DNA of 64,000 nucleotides from Mesorhizobium loti (GCF_013170705.1 NZ_CP033334.1:5247501-5311500), one strand, 5' to 3'; shown: positions 1-8,893, counted from the stretch's first letter. Notes: generated by a model not told the origin, from the sequence alone. Numbers and translations are program-made.

Positions 1-481
1 GCTGTCGCCCGGAACCTATTGCGACAAGACGTTGTCGGGAAACATCACGCTCAATCCGGGCGTCTACATCATGCGTGGCGTCACCATAAAACCGGGCGGC
101 AACGGCAGCCTGACCGGTCAGGGCGTGACCATATTTCTCATGGAAGGCTCACAGATCTACATAAATGCCAATGAACAGGTGAATCTATCCCCACCCACCA
201 GCGGTCCCTACGCCGGCATCACCATTTTCGAGAACCGCGGCAACACATCGGCCTTGACGCTGAATGGCGGCGCAAATTCCGTGATCAGCGGGTTCGTCTA
301 TGCGCCTGACGCCGCCATTTCCTTTGCCGGCAACTCAGACATGAGCGGTCAGGGGGACTGTCTGAGGATTGTTGGCTTGACCGTGCAGATGACCGGAAAC
401 TCATCCATCAAAACCGACTGCACGGCCGTGTTTGGAAATCGCGAGATGTATGCCAGCCGGATGATCACTCTCGTGAAATGA
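1..481 (+). CDS. TadG-like pilus-associated protein, C-terminal part (cut by window edge)
   Basis: The frame is open from base 2 to the TGA at 479-481, so the gene begins before the window. The visible ~159 residues are rich in Gly, Asn, Thr and Ser, with a GVYIM strand, a TGQGVTIFL strand, an ISGFVYAPDA segment and a Cys-bracketed end (DCLRIVG...KTDC). This matches the C-terminal beta-rich part of the TadG-like protein encoded at 21010-23082 (there ISGAFYFPYG...CLQMIG). Proteins of this type carry one N-terminal membrane helix and an extracytoplasmic domain and sit with Tad/Flp pilus genes. The role here is inferred from that similarity only. Confidence 0.7.
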   Translation, partial: LSPGTYCDKTLSGNITLNPGVYIMRGVTIKPGGNGSLTGQGVTIFLMEGSQIYINANEQVNLSPPTSGPYAGITIFENRGNTSALTLNGGANSVISGFVYAPDAAISFAGNSDMSGQGDCLRIVGLTVQMTGNSSIKTDCTAVFGNREMYASRMITLVK

Positions 482-843
482 GAGACGTCCCCCAACGCTT
501 AACCCGACGTCTCGGCGGCACCTGCGGTAGTGAGGGCGTCGGGCCGCTCACTCGTCTCGATCGATAGGTCGGCTGTGAAAACTGAGGCGCATCAGTCTTG
601 AGGATTTCAACGCTGTCGGCGACATATTCGTTGGGGAGACGCGCGGCAAGCAGAGCAAAATGGACGCAGCCAACTCGATGAGCGTTTTGACCCTGCGGGT
701 CAATCCGACGACGCTGAAAGAGAGACCGGCGGCGATCAAAAAATAGCGGAACGCGGTGACCGCCGCCTGCATCAGCCCTGTGGGAATGTGTTAAAGACCT
801 GCTTGGCCTTGCTAGTCCATTCCTAGCGGGAGGGGATCATTCG
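482..843. other. intergenic region, no convincing gene
   Basis: This 362-base stretch separates the TadG-like fragment from the NRAMP gene. A 74-codon reverse-strand frame (548-772) begins with a hydrophobic stretch (AVTAFRYFLIAAGLSFSVVGL) but has no clear ribosome-binding site and no family I recognise. I treat the region as non-coding, with a small chance that the frame is a real membrane peptide. A promoter for the NRAMP gene should lie near 780-830, but I could not identify a clear -35/-10 pair. Confidence 0.4.
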
Positions 844-2127
844 ATGGAATTACCGGAGTCAGCGCCGGGCACGTCAACGCTTCGCAAACGTTTTAACTTT
901 TTGGGAACCTTGGGCCCAGGCCTGATCACCGGCGCTGCCGACGATGACCCAAGCGGTATCGCCACCTATAGTCAGGTGGGGGCACAATTCGGTTACTCGC
1001 TCGCCTGGATCATGCTGTTCAGCTATCCGCTCATGGCCGTAACCCAAGGGATCAGTGCCGGGATCGGTGCGGTGACAGGCCAAGGTATCGCGCGCAACCT
1101 GCGTCGGCATTATTCGCCTTGGCTGTTGCGTTTTGCGGTGCTGCTGCTCCTCGTCGCCAACGTTATCAACATAGGCGCCGACCTCGGGGCTATGGGAGCG
1201 GCGCTCGAATTGCTGGTCGGGGGGCCGCATCACCTCTATGCGATCCTTTTCGCTCTGATCTGCATCCTGTTGCAAGTCTTCGTGAGCTACCGCCGCTATG
1301 TCACGGTGCTCAAATGGCTGACTCTGTCCCTGCTTGCCTATGTCGCGGTAGTTCTGTCGGTGCATGTGCCCTGGGGAACAGCGCTCTATGGTGCGCTGGT
1401 TCCGCAAATCGTCTTCGACGGCGATCATGCTATGGCGCTGGTAGCGGTTCTCGGCACGACGATCAGCCCCTATCTGTTTTTCTGGCAGGCCGGCGAGGAA
1501 GTCGAGGAGCAGCATCGACGGCATAGGCTACGGCTCGGCGCTCACTCCCGCAGCGCCGCGCACCAGCTTGCGCGCATCAAGAGCGACACCTTGTTCGGAA
1601 TGGGATTCTCCAACCTTGTCGCCGTCTTTATCATCATAGCCACGGCGGCGACCCTGCATGCCAACGGTGTCACCCAGATTCAAACCTCGTCCCAAGCGGC
1701 AGAGGCACTCCGACCTGTTGCCGGTGACTTTGCATTCGTGGTCTTTGCGGTCGGCATCATCGGCACAGGTATGCTTGCTGTGCCCGTCCTGGCCGGCTCC
1801 GCCGCGTATGCCATCGCGGAGATGTTTCAGTGGCCGGAGGGACTGGACCAACGCCCGCAGGACGCCAAGGCCTTCTACGGCACGATCGCGGTGGCGACGC
1901 TGGGCGGGGTGACCCTGACTTTCGTCGGACTGGACCCCATCAGGGCACTCTATTGGAGCGCTGTCGTCAATGGAATACTGGCTGCCCCGCTGATGGCAAT
2001 CATGATGATGATCGCGATGAACCCACGGATCATGGGCCGGCTTACGCTGCCGCGCTGGATGACTTTCGGCGGAGTGCTTGCCACGGCGGTGATGGCTCTG
2101 GCCTCGATTGCCTTTTTCGTACTGTGA
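844..2127 (+). CDS. NRAMP-family divalent metal transporter, divergent subgroup
   Basis: This 427-residue polytopic inner-membrane protein has about 11 hydrophobic segments. It starts with the NRAMP TM1 signature GPGLITGAADDDPSGIATYS. In canonical Mn/Fe transporters (MntH) TM1 carries DPGN and TM6 carries MPH, giving the Asp, Asn and Met that bind the ion. Here TM1 reads DPSG and TM6 reads TTISPYLFFWQAGEEVEE, so the Asp is kept while Asn and Met are replaced. The acidic GEEVEE run after TM6 is typical of a widespread proteobacterial subgroup without a defined substrate. Uptake of a divalent cation is inferred; Mn2+ specificity should not be assumed. Confidence 0.88.
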   Translation: MELPESAPGTSTLRKRFNFLGTLGPGLITGAADDDPSGIATYSQVGAQFGYSLAWIMLFSYPLMAVTQGISAGIGAVTGQGIARNLRRHYSPWLLRFAVLLLLVANVINIGADLGAMGAALELLVGGPHHLYAILFALICILLQVFVSYRRYVTVLKWLTLSLLAYVAVVLSVHVPWGTALYGALVPQIVFDGDHAMALVAVLGTTISPYLFFWQAGEEVEEQHRRHRLRLGAHSRSAAHQLARIKSDTLFGMGFSNLVAVFIIIATAATLHANGVTQIQTSSQAAEALRPVAGDFAFVVFAVGIIGTGMLAVPVLAGSAAYAIAEMFQWPEGLDQRPQDAKAFYGTIAVATLGGVTLTFVGLDPIRALYWSAVVNGILAAPLMAIMMMIAMNPRIMGRLTLPRWMTFGGVLATAVMALASIAFFVL

Positions 2128-2351
2128 CCGACAGTCAGGCCCGAGCCAAATTCACATCATGGCTGACTTTCGGCGCGGTCTGGCTTCTTCTGCATTTGGC
2201 CGTTGGGGCGCTCCGCTTGATGCAACTGCTCAGCCGCTGGAAATTGATCAGCGCACGGCAATCTGCATTGTTTTTCACAGCGGCCAAGTATTTGGAACGA
2301 CATGCAGATTGGCTCCTCGCGCATGCGCAGGTAGCCCAACTATCCCTTTAG
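2124..2351 (+). CDS. possible small membrane protein overlapping the NRAMP stop
   Basis: A GTG codon at 2124 overlaps the NRAMP TGA (GTGA) and opens 75 codons, a layout typical of translational coupling. The product has one hydrophobic stretch (WLTFGAVWLLLHLAVGALRL) followed by a basic, Ala/Leu-rich tail ending AQVAQLSL. I do not recognise a family. The case rests only on the overlap geometry and the hydrophobic segment; it could be chance readthrough of a random frame. Confidence 0.28.
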   Translation: MTDSQARAKFTSWLTFGAVWLLLHLAVGALRLMQLLSRWKLISARQSALFFTAAKYLERHADWLLAHAQVAQLSL

Positions 2352-2558
2352 TCCATGACAATCGACCGCGCGTGTTCAACAAATAGTTCGAGCCATCTGC
2401 TCATGTATGATGGTCCTCCGGCTCGGTCATACTGAAGGTAGTTCCTCCACCGAGCCCGCCCGAACCTGGATGGCGGCATCGACGGTCTTCTGCCCGTATC
2501 GCGTGATTTTGTCAGCCCTGCCCGGCAAAAGCCATGATCGCGGCTATGTCAGACGGGC

Positions 2559-3071
2559 ATGACAGCTGAAAAAGTCGAAATCCGTCAAAAAGGCCTGAAC
2601 AGGCGCACATGGCTCAAGGCAGCCGGCCTCGCGGCCTTGGTCGGGCCCGCCGCCTGCGGCACCGTCTCGCTGCCGACCGGGCAAGGCGCCGGGGTTTCCT
2701 CCTCCGCGACCGGCACGCTGGCGAGCCTGCGCGCCACGGCGGGACTGGGGCCGCTCGTTCCCGACACCCAGCTCGAACAGGCGGCGCTTCAGCAGGCCGG
2801 CTACATGGCATCGCGGGAGCGCATGAGCCACACCACGGGCTGGGGCAAGGATTTTGCCTCGCGCGTCAAGGACAATGGCATTGCCGGTGCCGCCGCCGAA
2901 AACATCGCCGAGGGCCGCTTCGACCAGGAGAAGCTGTTCGACATCTGGGCGCACTCGCCCGGCCATCGCCGTAACATGCTTGACCCGCGCTTCACCCGCT
3001 TCGGCCTCGCCTATGTGCGCGACGGCCGCGACTCCAGCCTGCGGTACTGGGCTCTCGTGCTCGGAAAATAG
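2559..3071 (+). CDS. CAP-domain (SCP/PR-1-like) exported protein
   Basis: This 170-residue protein begins with NRRTWLKAAGLAALVGPAACG, a Tat- or lipoprotein-like signal with a Cys at the end of the hydrophobic core, so it is probably exported and perhaps lipid-anchored. The rest is a compact CAP/SCP domain: Leu-rich helix around residues 50-75, SHTTGWGKDF, AAENIAEG, and the signature HSPGHRRNMLDPRFTRFGLAYV. CAP proteins are small extracytoplasmic proteins of mostly unknown biochemical role. It converges with the oxygenase gene 7 bases downstream. Confidence 0.88.
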   Translation: MTAEKVEIRQKGLNRRTWLKAAGLAALVGPAACGTVSLPTGQGAGVSSSATGTLASLRATAGLGPLVPDTQLEQAALQQAGYMASRERMSHTTGWGKDFASRVKDNGIAGAAAENIAEGRFDQEKLFDIWAHSPGHRRNMLDPRFTRFGLAYVRDGRDSSLRYWALVLGK

Positions 3072-3077
3072 AACGGC

Positions 3078-4061
3078 CTATTTGGTCGTCGCCTTGAATT
3101 TTCCCATCAGATAGGGGCCGGAGCGCACAGGCTCGTATTTCGGCGCTTCGCCGTCGGCGAGGCAGGCGTGCAGCACGTTGATCTCCGCGTCCCAGTTCGG
3201 CTGGTGGAAGAAGGCCATGGACTGGCGCCGGTCCTTGCCACCCTGTTGCGCCGGCGGATTGACCACACGATGCACGGTGGAGACCCAGCGGTCGTTGGTC
3301 CAGCGCGCCATCAGGTCGCCGATATTGATGACGAAGGCCCCCGGGATCGGCGGCACCTCGGTCCATTCTCCATCCGGCGTGATGATCTGAAGGCCGCGTG
3401 ATCCGGCCTGCGGCAGAAGGATGGTCAGGCTGCCGTAGTCGGTGTGAGCGCCGGCGCGGATCTGGCCGGGTTTCGGCGCGACATGCTGTTCGGGATAGTT
3501 GAGCGCCCGAAGCGCGCTGATCGGCGCATCGAGATAGCTGTCGAAATGATTTTCGGGCAGACCAAGCGCGGTGGCGAAGACACGCATGATGCGCAACGCC
3601 AGATCCTCGAGCGCAGCATAATAGGCTTTCCAGGCGGCGACGAACCCCTCAGGTTCCGCGGGCCAGATCGTTTCGGCATAGCAGAAGGCGAGCGCCTCGG
3701 GATCGGACATGCCTTGCGGCACGCCGAGGGGGCCGCCGTTGAAACTCTCCTTGAGGTCGGGCGGCGTGTCGACGTTGCGTGATTTGGCCAATGCTTCGAG
3801 TTCAGGGCCAAGATAACCATAGGGATAGCCCTTGTAGGGCGCCTTCGAGCGCTGCTTTTGCTCCGGCGCCAGATCGAAAAAGGCCCGCGCCTTCAACCAT
3901 GCCGCGTCGATCACCGCCTGTGGTATGCCGTGGTTGGTCACGGCCAAGAACCCGGTGTCGCGGCAGATGCGGTCGACCTCGGCCCCGAGGGCCTGCTTCT
4001 CCTCGGCGCCGGCGTTTTCGAACCGCCCGAGATCGAATACCGGAAATGTCTGGTGCTGCAT
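3078..4061 (-). CDS. 2-oxoglutarate/Fe(II) oxygenase, isopenicillin N synthase-like family
   Basis: The 327-residue cytoplasmic protein has the plant/bacterial IPNS-like layout: an N-terminal DIOX_N part (FPVFDLGRFEN, FLAVTNHGIP) and a C-terminal jelly roll. The iron ligands are visible as HTDYGS (His and Asp, about residue 206) and the distal His in VHRVVNPP (about 263). The 2-oxoglutarate anchor is Arg in RRQSMAFF. It therefore should couple 2-oxoglutarate decarboxylation to oxidation of an unknown small molecule. It is a single gene between a CAP protein and an efflux operon, so the context does not reveal the substrate. Confidence 0.9.
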   Translation of the reverse strand: MQHQTFPVFDLGRFENAGAEEKQALGAEVDRICRDTGFLAVTNHGIPQAVIDAAWLKARAFFDLAPEQKQRSKAPYKGYPYGYLGPELEALAKSRNVDTPPDLKESFNGGPLGVPQGMSDPEALAFCYAETIWPAEPEGFVAAWKAYYAALEDLALRIMRVFATALGLPENHFDSYLDAPISALRALNYPEQHVAPKPGQIRAGAHTDYGSLTILLPQAGSRGLQIITPDGEWTEVPPIPGAFVINIGDLMARWTNDRWVSTVHRVVNPPAQQGGKDRRQSMAFFHQPNWDAEINVLHACLADGEAPKYEPVRSGPYLMGKFKATTK

Positions 4062-4195
4062 CGTTCTTGCGTCCCGCTGGGGTCAACGGCCAAACGATGC
4101 AGGCCGCTTGCGCAATGAGCTAGCACCAACCGACGCGGCAATCCTAGTCCATATCGGTGGCAGGCATGTGCCTGCCACTTTGCCTGCCGCGGGGC

Positions 4196-5731
4196 CTAGT
4201 CCATATGCGCGGCGGGCGCGCCGCCACCAGCCGGGCCGGCTTTCGGCTTGCGCAGCAGGAAGACGAACGGGATGGCGAGCAGCGTCATCATCATCAGTAT
4301 TTTGAAGTCGTTGACGTAGGAGATCATCATCGCCTGGATATTGACCATGCGATCGACCTCCGACAGCGCTGTCGGATCGCCGCCGGCGGCCGCAGGCGAG
4401 ACCGCCCAGAGATTGGGATTGAACGGGTTGATGAAGGCAGAAAGCTCGGCGTGGTTGATCTGCGTGTTGCGCACCAGCAGCACCGTCACGACAGACACGC
4501 CGATCGACGAGCCAAGATTGCGCACCAGGCTGAACAACGCGGTCGCGTCGGTGCGGTAGCGTACGTCGAGCGTGGCGAATGTAACCGTCGACAGCGGCAC
4601 GAACACCATTCCCATGCCCAGGCCCTGGATCACCCCGGAGGTGATGATCAACCAGTTGTCCATCTGTGGCGTGAAACTGGCCATGGTGTAGAGCGACTGC
4701 GCGGTCAGGAGAAAACCGATGACGACGAGAATTCTGGCATCGATCTTTCCCATGATGCGCCCCACGACGAGCATCGAGATCATCGTGCCGACACCGCGCG
4801 GACCGATGACGATGCCGATGGTGATGGTCGGATAGCCAAAGATGGTCGACAGCATCGGCGGCAGCAGCGCCATCGAGGCGAGGATAAGCACACCCATGAC
4901 GAAGATGAACGCCAGGCCGGTCACGAAATTGCGGTCGAGGAAGATCTTGGGGTCGATAAAGGGATGTTCCGCCGTCATGGTGTGGATGATGAACACCCAG
5001 AAGCCCGTGATGGCCAGGCCGAGTTCGATCCATATCTCGACCGAGGAAAACCAGTCGACCTCACCGCCGCGATCGAGCATCAGCTGCAGCGCGCCGACGC
5101 CGAGCGATATCATGGCAAAGCCGAAGAAATCGAAGCTGCGCACCCGCCGGGCAACGGCTGGCAGATAGACGGCCATGCCAAGGAAGGCGACGATGCCGAC
5201 CGGCAGGTTGATGAAGAACACCCAGCGCCAGTTGAAATTCTCGGTCAGCCAGCCGCCCAGCGTCGGGCCCAGAATCGGCCCCAGCATGATGCCGGCGCCC
5301 CAGATGGCCATGGCCTGGCCGTGGCGCTCCCTGGGGTTAATGTCGAGCAGGAAGGTCTGCGACAGCGGCACGATGGCGGCGCCGAAGACGCCTTGCATCA
5401 GCCGGAACAGCACGATGGTTTCAAGGCTCCATGCCAGGCCGCACAGCATGGAGAAGATGGTGAAGCCGACCACGGCCGTCAGGAACAGCTCCTTGCGGCC
5501 GAAGCGGTCGGAGAGCCAGCCGGTGACCGGCGTCATGATGGCGGCGGCCACGATGTAGGAGGTCAGCACCCAGTTGATGTTGTCCGGAGAGGCGCCGAGG
5601 TCGCCGGTCATGGTCGGCAGCGCGACGTTGGCAATCGTGGTGTCGAGTGCCTGCATGATCGTCGCCAGCATGAGCGCGACCGTGATCAGGCCGCGATGCG
5701 GCACTTCTTTGAAGGATTCGGGCGTGCTCAT
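4196..5731 (-). CDS. emrB: DHA2-family MFS multidrug efflux pump (EmrB-like)
   Basis: This 511-residue protein has 14 predicted membrane segments, the DHA2 length. The loop 2-3 motif A is GWLSDRFGRKELFL, and motif C-like Gly/Pro-rich text follows (GAGIMLGPILGPTLGGWLTE). EmrB-type pumps exchange drugs for protons and, with a periplasmic adaptor and an outer-membrane channel, export them from the cell. The adaptor (6038-7219) and a MarR repressor (7216-7695) lie upstream on the same strand, giving emrRAB order. The gap to the adaptor gene is unusually long (306 bases) and holds a hairpin. No TolC-like gene is in the window. Confidence 0.93.
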   Translation of the reverse strand: MSTPESFKEVPHRGLITVALMLATIMQALDTTIANVALPTMTGDLGASPDNINWVLTSYIVAAAIMTPVTGWLSDRFGRKELFLTAVVGFTIFSMLCGLAWSLETIVLFRLMQGVFGAAIVPLSQTFLLDINPRERHGQAMAIWGAGIMLGPILGPTLGGWLTENFNWRWVFFINLPVGIVAFLGMAVYLPAVARRVRSFDFFGFAMISLGVGALQLMLDRGGEVDWFSSVEIWIELGLAITGFWVFIIHTMTAEHPFIDPKIFLDRNFVTGLAFIFVMGVLILASMALLPPMLSTIFGYPTITIGIVIGPRGVGTMISMLVVGRIMGKIDARILVVIGFLLTAQSLYTMASFTPQMDNWLIITSGVIQGLGMGMVFVPLSTVTFATLDVRYRTDATALFSLVRNLGSSIGVSVVTVLLVRNTQINHAELSAFINPFNPNLWAVSPAAAGGDPTALSEVDRMVNIQAMMISYVNDFKILMMMTLLAIPFVFLLRKPKAGPAGGGAPAAHMD

Positions 5732-6037
5732 CCGCGGAACTTCCAGCCGGTAACAAAAACGTGTACATGGGGTTTCCGGGCGGCAAAGCCTTCCGTTGAG
5801 AGAGCCTCATCGCGGTGGGACGCGATTGTCGATGTGGGGGTTACATCGACCGAGAATCTCTGATGAGCGGATGCCTGCCGCCCGGAAACATGAGGACCGA
5901 CGGGTCCGTGTCGAAGATTTCAGTTTCGGCCAAGCCGCAACGCGGCTCGAACCAGGCGCTGACGCTTCCCACTCCTCCCATCAGACCAATCCTGTTATCC
6001 ACGTCCGCCCGCCTCGTCCTGGCGGGCTTCCGCTCAT
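5732..6037. other. 306-base gap between emrA-like and emrB-like genes
   Basis: I found no gene in this gap. It holds one clear inverted repeat (5828-5850) described separately. The gap splits what is usually a tightly packed two-gene unit. Confidence 0.6.
5828..5850 (-). repeat. perfect inverted repeat between emrA-like and emrB-like genes
   Basis: The arms are GTCGATGT and ACATCGAC (8 bp, perfect) around a 7-base loop. No T-run follows in the direction of transcription, so it is not a standard intrinsic terminator. It may stabilise or segment the adaptor-pump mRNA, or bind a regulator. Confidence 0.45.
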
Positions 6038-7219
6038 TTATTGCGCGGCCTCGCCAGCCTTGGCGTGACCGAATATGGCGGGGAAACCGCGGGCTACGCC
6101 GGTATCGACGGTGACAGAGGCGCTCATGCCCGTCCGCAGCATCATCTTGGCGTCGGGATCGGTAAGCTCCAGGCGCACCGGGATGCGCTGCGTGACCTTG
6201 ACCCAGTTGCCGGTGGCGTTCTGCGCGGGCAGCAGCGAGAATTCAGCACCCGTTCCCGCACCGATCGCCTTGACCGTCGCCTCGAAGGTCTTGCCCGGAT
6301 AGGTATCGATCACGATCTCGGCCTTCTGGCCCGGCTTCATGTTGGTGAGCTGGGTTTCCTTGAAATTGGCATCGATCCAGGAGTCGCCGGTTTCGACCAG
6401 CGAAAACAGCGGCGTGCCGGAGCCGACAAACTGGCCGACCTTGAACGACGAGGCCTGCGAGATGACGCCATCGGCGGGCGCCTTGACCGTGGTCTGGGCC
6501 AGGTCGTAGGCGGCCTTGTCACGCGCGGCGAGAGCCGACATCACGGTTGGATGCTTGTCGGTTTCGATATCGGGATTGCCGCCAAGTGCGGCCTTGGCGC
6601 TGACGATGCCTTGCTGGGCGACGGCGACCTGCTGCTTTGCCTTGTCGAGGTCGTTGCGGGCCTGGTCCAGCGACGACTTGGCGTTGATGCCCTTCTGCGC
6701 GAGATCGGCGGCGCGATCATATTGCGACTGGGCGTAGTCGACCTCGCTGCTGGCGGACTTCTCCTGCGCCATCGACTGGCTGTAGGCGGCGCGCAGTTGC
6801 TCGACATTGAGGCGTGCCGCGGCAACCGCGGCGTCGGCCTGGGCGAGCGCGATCCGGTAAGGCTCGGGGTCGATGGCGAACAGGAGATCCCCCCGCTTGA
6901 CCATCTGATGGTCCGATATGGCGACCTGCACGATGCGGCCGGCCGTGTCCGAGGCAATCGACACCTTGGCCTGCTGCAGATTGGCGTTCTCCGTCTCCTG
7001 ATAGCGCCCACCCGTCACCCAGACATAGCCGCCGCCGATGATCAGCGCGGCCGGCAGGGCGAACATCAGGAGAAAGCGGCCCATGCGGCGCTTCTTCTTC
7101 GGTGCCGCCGGGACCGGCGCTACAGGCGGGGCGACCGCCACAGGGGCGGCAACCGGCTGGGCCGGAGCTTCCATCTCAACCTTGGGGGCGTTTTCGTCGA
7201 CCTTGGCTACCGCATTCAT
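6038..7219 (-). CDS. emrA: HlyD/EmrA-family periplasmic adaptor subunit
   Basis: The 393-residue protein has a Pro/Ala-rich cytoplasmic N-terminus, a single membrane helix (FLLMFALPAALIIGGGYVWV, about residues 46-66), a biotinyl-lipoyl-like half motif, a long Ala/Gln-rich coiled-coil hairpin (about 130-220), and a beta-barrel domain ending LRTGMSASVTVDTG. It should bridge the inner-membrane DHA2 pump to an outer-membrane channel. Its ATG overlaps the stop of the upstream marR-type gene (ATGA at 7216-7219), so regulator and adaptor are translated as one unit. Confidence 0.93.
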   Translation of the reverse strand: MNAVAKVDENAPKVEMEAPAQPVAAPVAVAPPVAPVPAAPKKKRRMGRFLLMFALPAALIIGGGYVWVTGGRYQETENANLQQAKVSIASDTAGRIVQVAISDHQMVKRGDLLFAIDPEPYRIALAQADAAVAAARLNVEQLRAAYSQSMAQEKSASSEVDYAQSQYDRAADLAQKGINAKSSLDQARNDLDKAKQQVAVAQQGIVSAKAALGGNPDIETDKHPTVMSALAARDKAAYDLAQTTVKAPADGVISQASSFKVGQFVGSGTPLFSLVETGDSWIDANFKETQLTNMKPGQKAEIVIDTYPGKTFEATVKAIGAGTGAEFSLLPAQNATGNWVKVTQRIPVRLELTDPDAKMMLRTGMSASVTVDTGVARGFPAIFGHAKAGEAAQ

Positions 7220-7695
7220 GCTGCTGCGCCTTCCGCACTCTTGATCTTTTCAAGCGACGAAGCCTCGCCGTCCGCCAGATTCTGCACGATTACATCGAGC
7301 GCCCTGATCAGGACGCGGCGGTCCTCGGGCGAAACGCCGACAAGCGATTCCTCATAGACTTTGCCGGCGAGACTCTTGACCTCGGCATAGGCAGCGCTCG
7401 CCTTGGCTGTCGGGAAAATCATGCGCACGCGGCGGTCGGCGGCGTCGGCGCGGCGTTCGATCCAGCCGCCCTCCTCCATCCGGTCGACGAGGCGCGAGAC
7501 GCTGATCGGCTCGATTTCGAGCAGTTCCGCGAGCCGCGCCTGGGTAACGCCTGCCTCCTTGGCGACACGCACCATGAGGCGCCATTGCGCCGACGAAAGG
7601 CCAAGCCCGCTGGCGCGCGTCTCGAAGCGCTTGCGCAGCAGACGTTGCACGTCGTGGATCAAAAAGCCCAGTCTGTCTATGCCATCAGAAACCAT
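7216..7695 (-). CDS. MarR-family transcriptional regulator of the efflux operon
   Basis: This 159-residue protein has the MarR winged-helix core: SSAQWRLMVRVAKEAGVTQARLAELLEIEPISVSRLVDRMEEGGWIERRADAADRRVRMI. The recognition helix is ARLAELLEIEPISVSRLVDRM and the wing contains the DRR motif. It heads the operon with the HlyD adaptor (4-base overlap) and the DHA2 pump. A palindrome at 7707-7726, just ahead of its start codon, is the likely operator, so the operon is probably autorepressed and released by pump substrates, as in EmrR. Ligands are unknown. Confidence 0.92.
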   Translation of the reverse strand: MVSDGIDRLGFLIHDVQRLLRKRFETRASGLGLSSAQWRLMVRVAKEAGVTQARLAELLEIEPISVSRLVDRMEEGGWIERRADAADRRVRMIFPTAKASAAYAEVKSLAGKVYEESLVGVSPEDRRVLIRALDVIVQNLADGEASSLEKIKSAEGAAA

Positions 7696-7706
7696 GAGCG
7701 ATAGAT

Positions 7707-7726
7707 ATAATAAGCGTGCTTACTAT
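7707..7726 (-). promoter_or_regulatory. probable MarR operator ahead of the efflux operon
   Basis: The arms are ATAATAAGC and GCTTACTAT around a 2-base centre, with one mismatch. The site lies 12 bases upstream of the marR-type ATG and would overlap the promoter or leader. Size and position fit a MarR dimer site; binding is inferred. Confidence 0.6.
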
Positions 7727-7843
7727 TCAAGATGTCACGTGATGGTGAAAGCCGGCAAATATGCGTGGCGGTCTTGCAACGCGACCGTGGATGGCAATCC
7801 GTGAACCGCTGGAGACAGCCGGTCAGGCGGGAATCGGCCTTCT

Positions 7844-8893
7844 TCACAGGCGGTTTCGGACGACCAGCGTGACGACGAAGAAGGCACCGAGCGAACTGGT
7901 TATGATGCCGATCGGCAGTTCCTGCGGCGGCAGCAGCGTCCGTGCCAGAAGATCGCTTGCCAGCAAGAGCACCGCCCCGAACAATGCACAGCTGGCGATC
8001 AGGCGCAGATGCAAGGGACCGGCCAGCGGCCGCGAAAGATGCGGGATCATCAATCCGACAAAGCCGATGACGCCGGCGACCGAGACGAGAATTGCGGTCG
8101 AGAAGGCCGCGACGAGAAACGTCGCCCTGCGCATGCGCGCCACCGGCACGCCGAGGCTTTCGGCGGCACTTTCACCGGCCAGGAAGGCATCCAGCCTGCG
8201 GTGGTTCCACAGCCCGTAGGCCGCGATCGTGCCGGCTCCCAAGGCGCCCAGCCAGACATTGTCCCAGCGCGCCAGCCCCAGCCCGCCCATCGTCCAGAAC
8301 AGCACCGAATGGGCCGCGCGCTGGTCTCCGGCAAAGACCAGATAATTGGTCAATGCCGTGAACAGGAAGGAGACGGCAAGGCCGGCGAGGATCAGCCGCT
8401 CCGGCCCCTGTCCCCTTACCCGTGCGACCAGCAGCAGGACGATGCAGGCGGCCAGTATGCCGCCGGTGAAGGCCGCGATGGGCAAGGTCCAGATGCCAAA
8501 ACTGTCGCCGAAGACGGTGATGACGGAAACAGCGCCGGCGGCGGCTCCCGACGACAGGCCGAACAGGAACGGGTCGGCGAGATCGTTGCGGGTCACCGTC
8601 TGCAGCAACGCACCTGTCATGCCGAGGCCGGCACCGACACAGATCGCCAGGATCGTGCGCGGCAGCCTGAGATCGACGACGATCTTGCCGACCGGGCCCG
8701 ACACCTGGTGTTCATGCAGCCCGACAGCATGGCCAAGCGAGCCGATGACGTCGCTCAGCGGGATCAGCGTCGAACCATAGGCGATCGACAGCAGCACGAG
8801 GGCGACGACCGCCACCATGCCCGCCACCATCGCCAACGCGAATCCCTTGTGCCCGGAAAGCGCGCCGGATTTATGCCCGGGGGCAAGAAGCAT
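7844..8893 (-). CDS. FecCD/BtuC-type ABC transporter permease (probable corrinoid uptake)
   Basis: This 349-residue integral membrane protein has about ten hydrophobic segments and the FecCD hallmark GLGMTGALLQTVTRNDLADPF, followed by LFGLSSGAAAGAV; the C-terminal half has GFVGLMIPHLSR. The family moves iron-siderophores, haem or vitamin B12 across the inner membrane. Its start codon overlaps the stop of the binding-protein gene (TGATG). It is the last gene of a four-gene unit led by a cobalamin riboswitch, which argues for corrinoid rather than iron transport. That substrate is inferred from regulation, not from the permease sequence. Confidence 0.9.
   Translation of the reverse strand: MLLAPGHKSGALSGHKGFALAMVAGMVAVVALVLLSIAYGSTLIPLSDVIGSLGHAVGLHEHQVSGPVGKIVVDLRLPRTILAICVGAGLGMTGALLQTVTRNDLADPFLFGLSSGAAAGAVSVITVFGDSFGIWTLPIAAFTGGILAACIVLLLVARVRGQGPERLILAGLAVSFLFTALTNYLVFAGDQRAAHSVLFWTMGGLGLARWDNVWLGALGAGTIAAYGLWNHRRLDAFLAGESAAESLGVPVARMRRATFLVAAFSTAILVSVAGVIGFVGLMIPHLSRPLAGPLHLRLIASCALFGAVLLLASDLLARTLLPPQELPIGIITSSLGAFFVVTLVVRNRL

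Noticed and set aside
2157..2339. Reverse-strand 60-codon frame after the NRAMP gene
   Set aside because: No ribosome site, no hydrophobic or domain pattern, and it overlaps the more plausible coupled plus-strand frame.
4157..5863. Plus-strand open frame of about 568 codons opposite the EmrB-like gene
   Set aside because: The product is an unstructured His/Asp/Arg-rich sequence and the reverse strand has a clear 14-helix transporter.
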